A DNA stretch of 64,000 nucleotides from Aradus depressus (GCA_963662175.1 OY759224.1:31381489-31445488); one strand, 5' to 3'. Shown: positions 22,281-32,014, counted from the stretch's first letter. Notes: a model not told the origin generated them from the sequence alone. Numbers and translations: made by a program.

Positions 22281-22540
22281 TCTAATCCAAAGGTATTTTC
22301 TTACTTGGTTGACAAGAGACAAATAATTGAGAACAAAATATCGGGTTTATTAATACTTAACGTACATTATAAATAATAAAGATAAATTTGGAAAATAAAA
22401 AAAATCAGTTATTTACAAAAATTAAACTACTAACTAAATTCTATAACTACATCTGTCTTTTCTTTGTGGCCATATTAATTTTTTAAAAGTCAATTTTTTT
22501 AGTCTTAATTTGTTCTTCAATTTTCTTTTTCTTGCTTCCT
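22281..22540. other. AT-rich sequence, no gene seen
   Basis: Low-complexity sequence between the DNA transposon and the 20-bp array. Confidence 0.45.
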
Positions 22541-22790
22541 TATTATATACACTTTTCCCTAATTATATTCACTTGTCCTTTATTATATACACTTATCCCT
22601 TATTATATACACTTGTCATTTATTATATACACTTGTCCCTATTATATTCACTTGTCACTTATTATATCCACTTGTCATTTATTATATACACTTGTCCCTT
22701 ATTATATTCAATTGCCCCTTATTGTATACATTTGTCCCATATTACATACCCTTGTCCCATATTATATACACTTGTCACTTATTTTATACA
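22541..22790. repeat. 20-bp tandem repeat array (about 12 copies)
   Basis: The unit resembles TTATTATATACACTTGTCCC and repeats with substitutions across 250 bp. Because 20 is not a multiple of 3, all frames give repetitive hydrophobic peptides; these are artefacts. The SINE at 22791 begins directly at its right edge. Confidence 0.85.
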
Positions 22791-23094
22791 ACGGTAGCTT
22801 AGTAGTATGCGTGCTTGCCTTCTGAGCTCAAGGTCGTGGGTTCGAAACCCGACCGAGGCTATTAGTTTATTTTATCTGCGAGATAAAATAAGCTTTAGCA
22901 CGCCGTCCTTTTGGATGGGATGTTAAGCGATGGTCCCGAGCCTATACGATGTCAGGTACTCGTTAAAGACCCCTACCCTAGATGAATAAAAATTTGGGAC
23001 TCCCACAGTAGAGTCGGGCTCATGTCCACCAGAGTGACATAGTAGACGACATGACCCCGTAGTTAAAGCCCGGGCATAAATCATAATAACTAAC
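22791..23094 (+). mobile_element. tRNA-derived SINE copy
   Basis: The head has A-box-like TAGCTTAGTAG and a perfect B-box GGTTCGAAACC. The body contains GATGGGATGTTAAGCGATGG and the 3' end GCCCGGGCATAAATCATAATAACTAAC. The first few bases of the head are missing, and the body lacks part of the CTCTGGTAGTAGGCGATATG block. Confidence 0.8.
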
Positions 23095-23417
23095 AAACAG
23101 AACATTGTCAGGTACTCATGTAATAAGAATATTTTCGTCTCCACATAAACACTTTTTTAATTTCACTGACCATAAGTTAATGAATTAAAAAAAAACTTTT
23201 TATACTTAATAATTGTCATACCTTTTTTCTAGAAATGGGTTTGAGGATGGTGTAACAACCAAAAGCGCTCACCCCAAAATATATATCTTGTATGGGAAAG
23301 GACTATATTTTTCATTAATCTTCATGTTTCCACTACATCGGCCACTACCAAGAAAATTCTGTTCAGATATATCGTCATGAAAAAGACATTTCTGGAAGAA
23401 TTATAAAATATAGTTAT

Positions 23418-23627
23418 CTCAATAAGTGTGTCTGTAAACACGATAACTCCCGATAGAATGGATGTATCGACACGAAATTTTACATATACGTTTAGAACCT
23501 TTTAAGGACGACACCTATTGATTTTCAGAGGAATCAGCTAAAGGGAATCTGAAGGGGCTTAACTTTACAATAACTGCCAATGTAATGAATGTATCGACGT
23601 GAAACTGTCGATGGTTTCAGAGGGAGA
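23418..23627 (+). repeat. DR-A dispersed repeat, modules
   Basis: It carries GTCTGTAAACACGATAACTC, 'CCCGATAGAATGGATGTATCGACACG' and one further module, ending within the 'GGAGAG' block. Confidence 0.6.
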
Positions 23628-23984
23628 GTGGTTACTTAGCCTATTCGATCTGGGGACCACACATTGGGCGGGGTCTCCCATCTACAGAACCCTATATAAA
23701 GTACAGTTCAAATTGACTCGTTCTCCTACCGAGACATATCGTTTACAGAACGGTGAGATGAGGAACGAGATTGGTCTGATTTCAACGAATTGGCTAGCGT
23801 GAGTTCCATAGAGTTTCGTGTTTTGATTTGTATCGCCGTCTCTCATCATTAAATCCACTCACCCAACATTGTTTCGTGTATTCTTCCTCTATATATTTGA
23901 ATTTCTTGATTCTGTGGTACCCGACCCTCCCCCTATTGAGGATTTCTGAATGTATGTACTAAATTTTCCAATTGACATATAGGT
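23628..23984. other. Non-coding stretch with a TATA-like motif, no gene recognised
   Basis: CCCTATATAAAGTACAG near 23690 resembles a TATA box. The open frame of about 67 codons here (23599-23802) begins inside DR-A and has no recognised domain. Confidence 0.3.
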
Positions 23985-24167
23985 CATCGCTCGTCAATGA
24001 ATCTCCGGCACTTACTCGGCACGAATTAAACAATACAGTTTTCGCCCATCCTCAAAAACGCTTAAAATCAATAGTTGACTTACGCCGAGACCCTTAATCC
24101 ATCCCTTCCCTTTAGCCGATTTGTGTTGCCCTTATGAGCTTCTAAATACACATTGTCACCATTTATA
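23985..24167 (-). repeat. DR-A dispersed repeat, 3' portion
   Basis: On the minus strand it carries a degenerate 3' hairpin (GTCAATGAATCTCCGGC on plus), then the 'TTTTCGCCC' and 'CTTCCCTTTAGCCGATTTG' blocks. Confidence 0.5.
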
Positions 24168-24381
24168 TTAATTGATACCCTTATATCCCTACCTGTCCCT
24201 AATACACGACACAATCACAATTATTGTAGGAATATATTTTTTTCAAAGGGATAAATCTTTATGACCTACATATAGGAAAATATGTAATATGAAATATTAA
24301 AACATTATAAATTTGTAATTAATAAAGCGACATGGGCCAGTGTAGAAGTCTGTAGAACTTTTCGAAAGAATAGATTTTATA

Positions 24382-24394
24382 GAAAGTTCTAGAA
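24382..24394. promoter_or_regulatory. Perfect three-unit heat-shock element motif
   Basis: GAAAGTTCTAGAA fits nGAAnnTTCnnGAAn exactly. It lies about 90 bp upstream of the Penelope-like coding remnant. A 13-bp match can occur by chance, so this is a motif observation only. Confidence 0.4.
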
Positions 24395-24480
24395 CCAATG
24401 GCCGACCTAGGGACCGACCAGGTTCCAGTCCTCTATATTTAAAATATATTAAATATAGTGATACTTAACATTTTTGCAGA

Positions 24481-24737
24481 GATATTGTGAAACACATATC
24501 AGAAATAGGGCTAAACACCGACGCATCATATAACTCAGTAAAATCAACATTCGCACAACACATCTACGAAAACAAACACCATTTTGACATAAATACAGGC
24601 ATACAATACCTACATTTTTGTAACAAAGGTCACTCAACTCACTGGAACAACTGGAAATAAATAGAACACTACAAAAAGGAAATTGTATGAACGATGAGAC
24701 CAATCTCAAATACTCACCCCTTTTATCGCCAATAATA
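24481..24737 (+). pseudogene. Penelope-like element protein, C-terminal (GIY-YIG domain side) remnant
   Basis: The plus strand reads KSTFAQHIYENKHHFD, then GIQYLHFCNKGHSTHW, up to a TAA at 24658-24660. After a frameshift it continues as QKGNCMNDETNLKYSPLLSP. The pattern (AQH..EN.H, then IQ.LH..NKG, then LND.TN..SPL) matches, from memory, the end of the GIY-YIG endonuclease region of Penelope-like retroelement proteins. The GIY-YIG catalytic motifs and the whole reverse transcriptase are missing, so this is a 5'-truncated, inactive copy. The context supports the call: a hammerhead-like fold, known from Penelope-like elements, lies 0.34 kb downstream. Confidence 0.6.
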
Positions 24738-25068
24738 TAATCCTCCAGTTTCTGTGTATACGTACTTACTCTCTCAAAAAACTGTATATTTTATTTTATA
24801 AAACTTTTTATTATTTTTATTCATATATTAACAATTGTTATCTTTAATTCACTTCATATATGCATTTAATCAACACATAGTATTTCAAATGTTTTATTTT
24901 TAAGATCCCAATTTGGAACGAAATGTCATTTTTTATGTTTTTCCATATTTCAAATATTAACTGTACAGAAAGGATAGGAAAACCCGGTAGGGGCTGAAAA
25001 AGGATACCTACCTACCGTTTGGATTGTAAACTACCTAGTTGAACTTCAATTTAGTATTTGTTAAGTCG

Positions 25069-25105
25069 TGGCTGAAGATGGTAGCAATACCGAAAGTACT
25101 CCCAT
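25069..25105 (+). ncRNA. Hammerhead-ribozyme-like fold (copy 1), 3' of the Penelope-like remnant
   Basis: Core CTGAAGA (25072-25078). Stem II is GGTA-[GCAA]-TACC (25080-25091), closed by a GNRA-type tetraloop. GAAA follows (25092-25095). A minimal stem III (A95-T100, G96-C99 around a TA loop) leads to C25101 as the H17 position, so cleavage would fall between 25101 and 25102. Stem I pairs TGG (25069-25071) with CCA (25102-25104), plus a G-T wobble. An extra U lies between A9 and stem II. An open stem I with a very short stem III (type I) is the form reported in Penelope-like elements. Activity is unproven. Confidence 0.55.
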
Positions 25106-25251
25106 ATTATATATTATTTGTGAAATAGACAATATTTTTTAAAAACATACGTTTTCTCTATTTTTATTAATATAGGTTTTATTTCTAGGTCGCCATGGAT
25201 AGACAATTATCTATATATATCATTGTAAGTTACAAATATAAAATAATTATA

Positions 25252-25601
25252 GGTTAGGTTAGTTATTATGACTCATGCCCGGGCTATAACTACAAGGTCA
25301 TATCGCCTACTACCAGAGCGCTCTTTCGTCACTCTGGTGGACATGAGCCCGACTCTACTGTGGGAGTCCTAAATTTTGCCTACCCTAAATTTTTTTTATT
25401 CATCTAGGGTAGGGGTCTTTAACGAGTACCTGACATGGTACAGGCTCGGGACCATCGCTTAACGTCCCATCCGAAGGACGGCGTACTTAAGTTTATTTTA
25501 CCTCCCAGATAAAATAAACTAAGGGCCTCGGTTGGGTTACGAACCCACGACCTTGAGCTCAGAAGTCAAGCACGCATACCACTGAGCTACCGGCGCCCTC
25601 T
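25252..25601 (-). mobile_element. Complete tRNA-derived SINE with 12-bp target duplication
   Basis: The minus strand begins AGAGGGCGCCGGTAGCTCAG and contains an intact A-box and B-box-like GGTTCGTAACC. It has the full body and ends GCCCGGGCATGAGTCATAAT followed by AACTAACCTAACCTA. The 12-bp flank AAAATAATTATA is present at 25240-25251 and 25602-25613. With the copy at 10688 this is one of the two full-length members here. It lies between the hammerhead-like motif and a promoter-like segment. Confidence 0.85.
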
Positions 25602-25659
25602 AAAATAATTATATAAATACCTGTATATATAGAAAATAACCAAATTTGTATATGGACCC

Positions 25660-25730
25660 TTCTGGAACATGGGTCTGGAAGGTTCCATGGGCCTATATAA
25701 CAGCCCAGGCAGACACTCATTATCACTCAC
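25660..25730 (+). promoter_or_regulatory. Pol II promoter-like segment with two heat-shock half-site pairs and a TATA box
   Basis: TTCTGGAA (25660-25667) and GAAGGTTC (25678-25685) are inverted nGAAn pairs with 2-bp spacing. TATATAA follows at 25694-25700. A run of CACTCA-type initiator-like sequences near 25715-25730 lies 20-30 bp downstream. A strong splice-donor-like ATTGTAAGT lies at about 25858. No coding sequence follows, so it may be a transposon promoter (LTR or Penelope-type terminal repeat) or a remnant of a host heat-shock promoter. Confidence 0.4.
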
Positions 25731-26149
25731 TATTACCCTCTATTAGATTCACTATTCTAAATTCCTTGTAGCACTTTCTGTTCATTTTTGTTATATTGTT
25801 CTTATATCCAGTTTTCTTTTCCTTCTTCTTGTGTGAGCCGTTGCCCTGTACACCATTATTGTAAGTACTAAATATATAAATAACTTTATAACTTGTCTGA
25901 TTTCTTTATTTTTGCTACGATCTACTGTCCTTTTGCGCACTCTGTCTTTTTTCCGCTTCCTTATTCTTATATATCATTAATAGATCGTAACAACATATTT
26001 CTCAAAAAATTTTTGAAATTTGATATATTCCAAAAATAAATTTTTAAAACTAAAAGTGTCTATATTATTAGTTTATACTGCAATAATTTGACAAATAAAT
26101 GTTTTTGAAGTCTTATCCCGTAGCTTGGATGGTAAGAAAAAGAAGTTAT
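25731..26149. other. Downstream of the promoter-like segment, no coding sequence seen
   Basis: Pyrimidine-rich then AT-rich sequence with one splice-donor-like GTAAGT. No open frame of interest. Confidence 0.4.
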
Positions 26150-26366
26150 TCTGTGAACCCCATAAGAACGTCGAATTTTCAATGGAAACAGCCAATTGGA
26201 AAATTAGAGGGGGTTGAAATCAACAACTCTAATGTCTAATGATAAAATTTGGAGGGGGGGCCGTTGTAACGATTCTATCAACATGAAACTTAGTATGAGG
26301 ATTTAAGGAGAACGAAGACGTTCATAAATTCGCGTTGGGCAAGTACATTGCTAACGATTCACCGAT
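26150..26366 (+). repeat. DR-A dispersed repeat, diverged copy
   Basis: Recognisable blocks are 'AACCCCATAAGAACGTCGA', the G-rich GGAGGGGGGG block, 'ATTTAAGGAG' and the 3' hairpin remnant 'CATTGCTAACGATTCACCGATT'. Confidence 0.45.
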
Positions 26367-26738
26367 TGGAGACACTTAGAGAAGACTTTTTACTCTTGTT
26401 GTCTATAAAGAAATATATTCGGTCCCCTTTCTGGCTACGCCACCACCATACATTCATTTAGTGAAGTGATCTCCCATATTGCTTTAAAAGGAGTGAGCAA
26501 CAAAAAACAAGTGGATGAAAGAAATGCTTTCAGTTTCAAACCGATGACTGTGGCTGAGTGCTTCAACTCTTTTCCCGTTTTTTCCCCCCTTTTTTAATTT
26601 TTATTTATTTTTTTATAAACCGTTCTGTATTCAAGAATTTATTAGTCTCAAAATGTATTTTCAACAATGTATTTAAAGTAATAACCTAAAAAAGAAAATA
26701 AACTAATACATACATGTATAAAAATATATATATATATT

Positions 26739-27022
26739 GGCCAGTGGTATGCGTGCTTCTGAGCTGAAGATCGTGGGTTAGAATCCCAGTTAAGAGGTGA
26801 GCACACCGTCCTCCGGATGGGACGTTAAGCGATGGTCCCAAGTCTGTACGAAGTCAGGTACTCATTATAGACCCCTACCCTAGGCGAATAAAAAAATCAA
26901 AATTTAGAACTGACATAGTAGAGTCGAGCTCATGTCCACTAAAGTGACGAAAAATTGCTCTGGTAGTAGGCGATATGACCTTGTAGTTTAAGCTCGGCCA
27001 TGATTTATAATAACTAACTATA
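26739..27022 (+). mobile_element. tRNA-derived SINE copy, damaged head
   Basis: The head is shortened (CCAGTGGTATGCGTGCTT) and has a mutated B-box (GGTTAGAATCC). The body has CCGGATGGGACGTTAAGCGA and the 3' end ATGATTTATAATAACTAAC. A TA microsatellite precedes it. Confidence 0.75.
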
Positions 27023-27087
27023 ATTGTAATACATGCCTCCTGTGTTCTATGATTTTGAAACCGTATGTTAGGTAGTAAGCTATTTAA

Positions 27088-27324
27088 TACTACGAGGGCA
27101 TATCGCCTACTACCAGAGCGCTCTTTCATCACAGGATGTTCATCAGGGGGGGGGGGGGGGGGGGGGGTCGTTGACAGGTTGAACAACAGTCTAAGTCTGT
27201 AAACGAATGACGTCATTAAAGTCTATGCGCAAGACCGCAAGAGGTGCTTCGCGCATCTCTAGGTCGTCTTTCCCAATTTAACGTCCATATTTCCATATTT
27301 CTTTATCTCTGAGGTGATTCTCTT

Positions 27325-27355
<31 letters not shown>

Positions 27356-27557
27356 TTGTATGCGCCACTGCATGACTCTGACTTCACAGTGCAAGTTTTA
27401 ACTGTTGCCTATTTTATTCACCTATCCTAGGGGTCTTTAACGTGTACCTGACATCGTACAGGCCAGTGTTCCATCCAAAGAGCCTTGGCCGGGCTTCGAA
27501 CCCGCCATTTTGTGCTCAGTTGTCTTACATTCTACCTCTGAGCTACCGCCGCCCTTC
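27088..27557 (-). mobile_element. tRNA-derived SINE split by a 235-bp insertion
   Basis: The minus-strand SINE 3' half (GCATATCGCCTACTACCAGA on plus, 27088-27133) and 5' half (about 27374-27557, ending GAGCTACCGCCGCCC) are separated by unrelated sequence. That insert has a run of about 22 G at its left end and a run of about 32 C at its right end. Confidence 0.6.
27134..27373. mobile_element. Insertion with terminal poly-G and poly-C runs
   Basis: The insert begins CAGGATGTTCATCAGGGGGG and ends with poly-C followed by TTGTATGCGCCACTG. Read inward from both ends the order is CAG..CA..GGGG, so it may be a small non-autonomous DNA element with G-rich terminal repeats. No clean target duplication was found, because the host SINE is damaged at the junction. 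Confidence 0.35.
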
Positions 27558-28019
27558 CTTATGCATTATTTAGGTCTTTCTTCAACCTAAAACGGATAAA
27601 AATCCGAATAGATTTTCAAAAAATACTCACCCCTCAGACAGCCACCCCACACTTTTATTTGTAAAGATAAAATGTATTTGATACAAAAACGTGTCTGTAT
27701 TTCCAAGAAGGGGTGCCCCCCCACCCCCTACCTGTACAATGTATGATACAATGTATAGTGGATAGCGAGGCCAGGAGCTGGTTTCACTTGGTTCTGTCAG
27801 TTCTGCCATATTTCATGAGTTCATTGATTTCTGATATTCCAGTTTGTATGTTCGTGTGCGGCTCAACCCTTTGTGAATACTCAATGTTCACATATGATCC
27901 CGGATCTGTGACAAACTTCCCAAGTCAATAAGTCCCACCTCTCTGCCTTATTCAATACTTACATATAATATATATTATACAGATCTGTCCCCAAAAAAAA
28001 AAAATAATAATAATAAAAA
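27558..28019. other. Non-coding stretch, no gene recognised
   Basis: Short frames on both strands (27627-27809 minus, 27713-27931 plus) show no recognisable domain. Confidence 0.4.
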
Positions 28020-28240
28020 TCCACGGCAATGTACTTTTACAATTTTTCGCTCCCCCCCCCCTCTCTAAAACCAGTTGACCGTTTGCGCTAATATTTAATT
28101 TTCGACTTACTAGGGTCTCCTAAATCCTCATACATAATTTCATGTCGATTTATTTATTACATCGCCAGTTATTATGATTTTTTAATCGAGTCCTCCGTCT
28201 GATCCCCTTCCCTTCGGCTGATTCCGCTAAAAATTCTATA
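28020..28240 (-). repeat. DR-A dispersed repeat, 3' portion with expanded poly-C
   Basis: The minus-strand blocks 'TTTTTCGCTCCCCCCCCCCT', 'AAACCAGTTGACCGTTTG', 'ATCGCCAGTTATTA' and 'CCCTTCGGCTGATT' are in family order. Confidence 0.6.
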
Positions 28241-28345
28241 AAGAGTTATAGTTCAAAAACACACTTTTTCTTCCAATTTTAATTTAATTTTTTTTTTTTT
28301 TATAAACTGCAGGTTTTTTAATTCGAAAATGTATTAGTTTCACAA

Positions 28346-28491
28346 GAGGGTGCCGGTAGCTCAGTGATACCTTAGTGCTTGCTTCCTTAGTGAGCTCAAG
28401 ATCGCGGGTTCGAAACCCAGCCAAGACCTTTAGGCATTTTAATAGGAGGTGAAAAAACCTTGAGCAGGCCGTCCGTCCGATGGGACATGCA
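28346..28491 (+). mobile_element. tRNA-derived SINE, 5' half
   Basis: It has an intact A-box (TAGCTCAGTGA) and perfect B-box (GGTTCGAAACC). The body stops after GATGGGACATGC, so the 3' half is missing. Confidence 0.7.
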
Positions 28492-28529
28492 GAAACACAG
28501 ATAGAATTTTTTTATTTTTTGGAATATGG

Positions 28530-28860
28530 AGGTCAAAAAACATGAAATTCCGTTGAAAATTTCACATAGAATTTTTGGCCGATTACATAACTTCCCTTAT
28601 ACTTCGTATAGCTGGAAATGTAATATATATACTTTTATTTCCCCATCACCGACAATGTAGGAACTTCTGTATCCTCGGCTGTCATTAGAGTTCTTGAGTT
28701 AAGTTTTCCATAAATTCCGCTTTCCCATTGGTCGATTTGGTTGAAAATCAATAAGTGTCGTCCTTATCGGTTACACATATAAAATTTCGTGACGATACAT
28801 TCATTCTATCGGGAGCTATTGTGTTCACATACATACAGACAGACGGACAGAAATGTTACG
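28530..28860 (-). repeat. DR-A dispersed repeat, 5' end plus a second partial copy
   Basis: 28530-28618 is a 5' end on the minus strand (ACTTCGTATAGCTGG at the hairpin). 28640-28860 carries a further copy from its shortened 3' end (CATCACCGACAATG) to the 'TTCATTCTATCGGGAGCTATTGTGTTCACA' start. Confidence 0.55.
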
Positions 28861-29447
28861 GATAGATTGCCTACAAATGTTGACTCGTTCCGGGCATGAT
28901 ATAGACCAGAGTACGACCTGACTGTTGTCATGAATTTGAATGGAATAGTCGACCTCAGTTCTCAGACTATAGATTAGATTGTTCAAAAAACAATTTAGGT
29001 TGGGGACCAGTTAAGGGGAGAAGATAGTCTATATACGGTTCGGTTGCGGTTCGGTTTCAATCCAGTCGGAGTCTGTTCTATTATGTATAACTCCAGCTTT
29101 ACACTACAATAGAGTTTCTGGGATGAATGGTGAACTAGGCGCTACAGGAAGGCTACTTTCATTCATGTTGACTGAAGGGGAGAGCAGCGGGCCGCCCCGA
29201 AACATTAATTAGAGAAGCCAAGTCTGGACGGGTGGACCTACGATGTTGCTGACACTGATGTATGTTGTTTGGGTGTTGCTAACAAGTCATTAGTTAGTGT
29301 ACACTTTGGGACAACCCAATATCACCTCACTTCACCGCAACACACCGCCACACCCTAGTCCAGCAAAGTTACCATGCCTATATGTCTTACGCTTCTGCTA
29401 ATGGGGGAAGTTGAACCCTTCAGTACACAAAAACTGGAGTCTAAACC
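28861..29447. other. Non-coding stretch, no gene recognised
   Basis: Mixed-composition sequence without recognised coding or repeat features. Confidence 0.4.
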
Positions 29448-29575
29448 AGGGGTGGCCAACCCAAATGATGTTGCGGGCAACTTTGAAAATGCATTATAAT
29501 CCCGCGGGCCGCATATAAAATTATATATCCCCATATTCGATTTGAACTCACTACAAAAATTTTTTGGAGTCAAAA
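29448..29575 (+). mobile_element. hAT-type transposon end (relic)
   Basis: CAGGGGTGGCCAACCCAAAT followed at about 60 bp by GCGGGCCGCA is the familiar terminal pattern of several hAT families. The opposite end was not located, so this is a fragment. Confidence 0.45.
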
Positions 29576-30654
29576 TTTAAAACAGAATGAATTATTATTA
29601 TTGTTGTTATTATTATTCCGCAAAAACGGATTTTATTTTATAGTTATCTGATGAAAATACTTAAAGAAGGTGAAAGAGCGAGTGCCCGGCAACAACAAAA
29701 AAATCAGTTTTTTATTAAGCAGGGACGCTAATGATAGTAATTATAATTCAGTACACTTATCTTGAGAAGAGATCTCCATATTTAAGACAATGAATTAAAA
29801 AGGGTTTTAACACGTTATAAATATAGACTGAGGCAATGTAGAGGGTATTAAAAGGCTGCAATGGTCTTGTTTATGTTTGTACAGCTGTATGCAAGTAAAC
29901 CCACCTTCACTCCCTCCTTAAAATCTGCATCTGTCTTTTTGTATTTTTGTCAGGTTTTGAGGCCTCTTGCCTCATTGTGCGACGCCTTACCATTTATATG
30001 CCTATCTAATAACTGGTAATGCCAATTTGAAAAGAGGGAAAAATGAATTCGAATGGGAATCCCCCATACAGACCCCCCCGTCTGTAAAAACATGGTGGTT
30101 ATAAGGCCACAATTTTTTTTTTTTTTTTTTTTTTTACCATTTACCAATAACCATTCAATTTTAAATTTAGCGAATGGTTTTTTTTTGACCCATTGGTGTA
30201 CATATTTCCGTGTACGAGAGGGGGGGGGGGGGGGGGGGGGGGTTCCAACCAACAAAGAGATATTAGACTGTAGCGTGTACGGGAACAATGAAAATTGTAT
30301 TAGGGGGAACTGTGATGAGCGGGGGTGGGGGCAGATGATGATAGGCCGGGGGTGGGCGTTGGATTTGCATGACAAGGCGGCTTGGTCAGTGTTCTCGTGT
30401 GTTGCAAACAACAACACAGCAACTCTGCAACACAACAACTCCGCAACAACCATCCATCCACAAAACCATTAACAACAAACGCCCTCTGCCCTCTCCTCTT
30501 TCCATGAAGTAAATATTCAATGACTCCAATCAACGGATTCAAATTTAAATTTAGTTTAGGCTTGTTTTCAATCGTTATGTTGTCCAATTGGGAAATTGTG
30601 TTCTATTTTAAACTTCTAGGAAATATCACAATACTGTAAAGTCCTAACTTCACA
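29576..30654. other. Non-coding, with poly-T and poly-G tracts
   Basis: It contains a run of about 23 T (about 30113-30135) and a run of about 22 G (about 30221-30242). Open frames on both strands at 29950-30587 run through these homopolymers and have no recognised domain. Confidence 0.45.
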
Positions 30655-30760
30655 AGCCATATAAAGTATAGGAAAAATTACGTATTTCGATGTTGAGTCA
30701 TCGGAATTTCATGTTTTGCAACCCTCTGATTCGAAAAATGTGAAAACAATTTCCTGTATG
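30655..30760 (+). repeat. DR-A dispersed repeat, 5' end
   Basis: It has a degenerate 5' hairpin (ATAAAGTATAGGAAAAATTA), the 'GAATTTCATGTTTT' block and 'CTCTGATTCGAAAAATG'. Confidence 0.5.
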
Positions 30761-30778
30761 CCTTCACCCATAGACATA

Positions 30779-30867
30779 TATATTATTATTCATTCTATCT
30801 GGAGTTATTGTGATTATACACACCCTGTGAAATCACAATAACTTCAGATAGAATGAATAATAATATA
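30779..30867. repeat. Hairpin of about 35-bp arms
   Basis: Arms at about 30779-30813 and 30833-30867 are near reverse complements (CATTCTATCTGGAGTTATTG against CAATAACTTCAGATAGAATG) with a loop of about 19 bp. The arm sequence is the module-start block of DR-A duplicated in inverted form. Confidence 0.6.
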
Positions 30868-30876
30868 TAGGGTAAT

Positions 30877-31013
30877 CTGGTGTATTGTATCTATGGTAGG
30901 ATGGTGTATTGTATCTATGGTAGGCTGGTGTATTGTATCTATGGTAGACTGATGTAATGTATCTTTGGTAGGATGGTGTATTGTATCTATGGTAGGCTGG
31001 TGTATTGTACCTG
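30877..31013. repeat. 24-bp tandem repeat (about 6 copies)
   Basis: Unit TGGTGTATTGTATCTATGGTAGGA with few substitutions; adjacent to the hairpin at 30779-30867. Tyr-rich peptides in these frames are artefacts of the 24-bp period. Confidence 0.85.
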
Positions 31014-31069
31014 AGCATCCATTGCTCTCCCTGGAGCGCTGGGTTTCCACCTTACATAGTGTTTATACT

Positions 31070-31591
31070 ACCTGAACCAAGCCCTTCATGAAGTACTCAG
31101 TCTCCCAGTTTCTTTAAGAAACCTGAGAATGCTCTCGTGGTTCAATCTTCTAAAGTCCTCTGTGATATTTACAAAAAAATGTGGAATCTCGTTGGAGCAT
31201 ATACCAAAAAAGTGTGCCGCCACATCTCGTCTTCTTCTCCACATCTGTCACAAATGGGAATGACCTTGACTCCTATTGAACATCCTGTGAGAACTCCTGT
31301 GCGTTGCCGAAGCTCGATCCTTTTGACGTTCAGGATCCCATCCTTCAAAACCTTGGAATCCTCGAGTCGGTATGTCTCCCAGGATATTCCTAGTACTGGT
31401 TCTGGCCCCATGAAGGGCTTACTTGAACCTTCCTTGGCCAGTCGGTCGACTGCCTCCTCGTTTCCCTGAATCCCTGAGAGTCCAACTTCCATGTAGTTTC
31501 CTAGTGCGTTTAACTGATTTGCGCACTCCCTTACCAGCTTTGATCTGATTTCAGCGCCAGCAAGTGCTTGGAGTGCTGCTTGACTATCCAC
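31070..31591 (-). pseudogene. RNase H domain relic of a non-LTR retrotransposon (I/Jockey-like)
   Basis: The minus-strand frame 31591-31169 reads DSQAALQALAGAEIRSKLVR, then GIQGNEEAVDRLAKEGSS, then GPEPVLGISWETYR, and ICDRCGEEDEMWRHTFL near its end. DS.AAL carries the third RNase H acidic residue. G.QGNE..D.LAK matches the fourth-residue region, with IQGNE for the usual IPGH.G..GNE, so the conserved His is lost. The C-terminal CDRCG..DE..H is the zinc-knuckle-like motif. The N-terminal half of RNase H and the RT are missing. The fragment at 62195-62460 has a homologous 3' end (DRCG.EDE, then ILRF.KE). Confidence 0.7.
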
Positions 31592-32014
31592 CTCACCCTA
31601 TGGGAACATATCTGTCTCCATACATGAAATTTTAAACTGTTAAATTATTTTTATATAGTTCTATTTACGTATATTTTAATTTTTAAATCAAACAAGAAAT
31701 TCAATCACTCGAGTAACTGTACCGCTAAATAGAAAATTTACTCTTTCAAATCCAGGGTATGAAATACAATTTACAATTTATAATTCTCTATGCATTGCTG
31801 CAGTATTTATAATTATTATTTTTTTTCTGATTTCATTTAATTAATTTATGAATGCAAGAACAAAAAAATAAATGGAATTGTAATTTCAAAGATAACCTCG
31901 GTAAATTATTAAGGGGAAAATAAAATTCAAAAAGTCATGAATATGCAGGAGACTCCCTGAATTTTTAAACCTCCAACAGGTTAAAGAAATAAATTATTTT
32001 ACTTGCCCAGCTAA
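31592..32014. other. AT-rich sequence, no gene seen
   Basis: No repeat or coding signal recognised. Confidence 0.45.

Noticed and set aside
22510..22825. Open frames of about 95 codons in two frames
   Set aside because: They are translations of a 20-bp tandem repeat; hydrophobic repeats appear in every frame.
30053..30472. 139-codon plus-strand frame and overlapping minus-strand frames
   Set aside because: They run through poly-T and poly-G tracts and have no domain; overlapping frames on both strands argue against coding.
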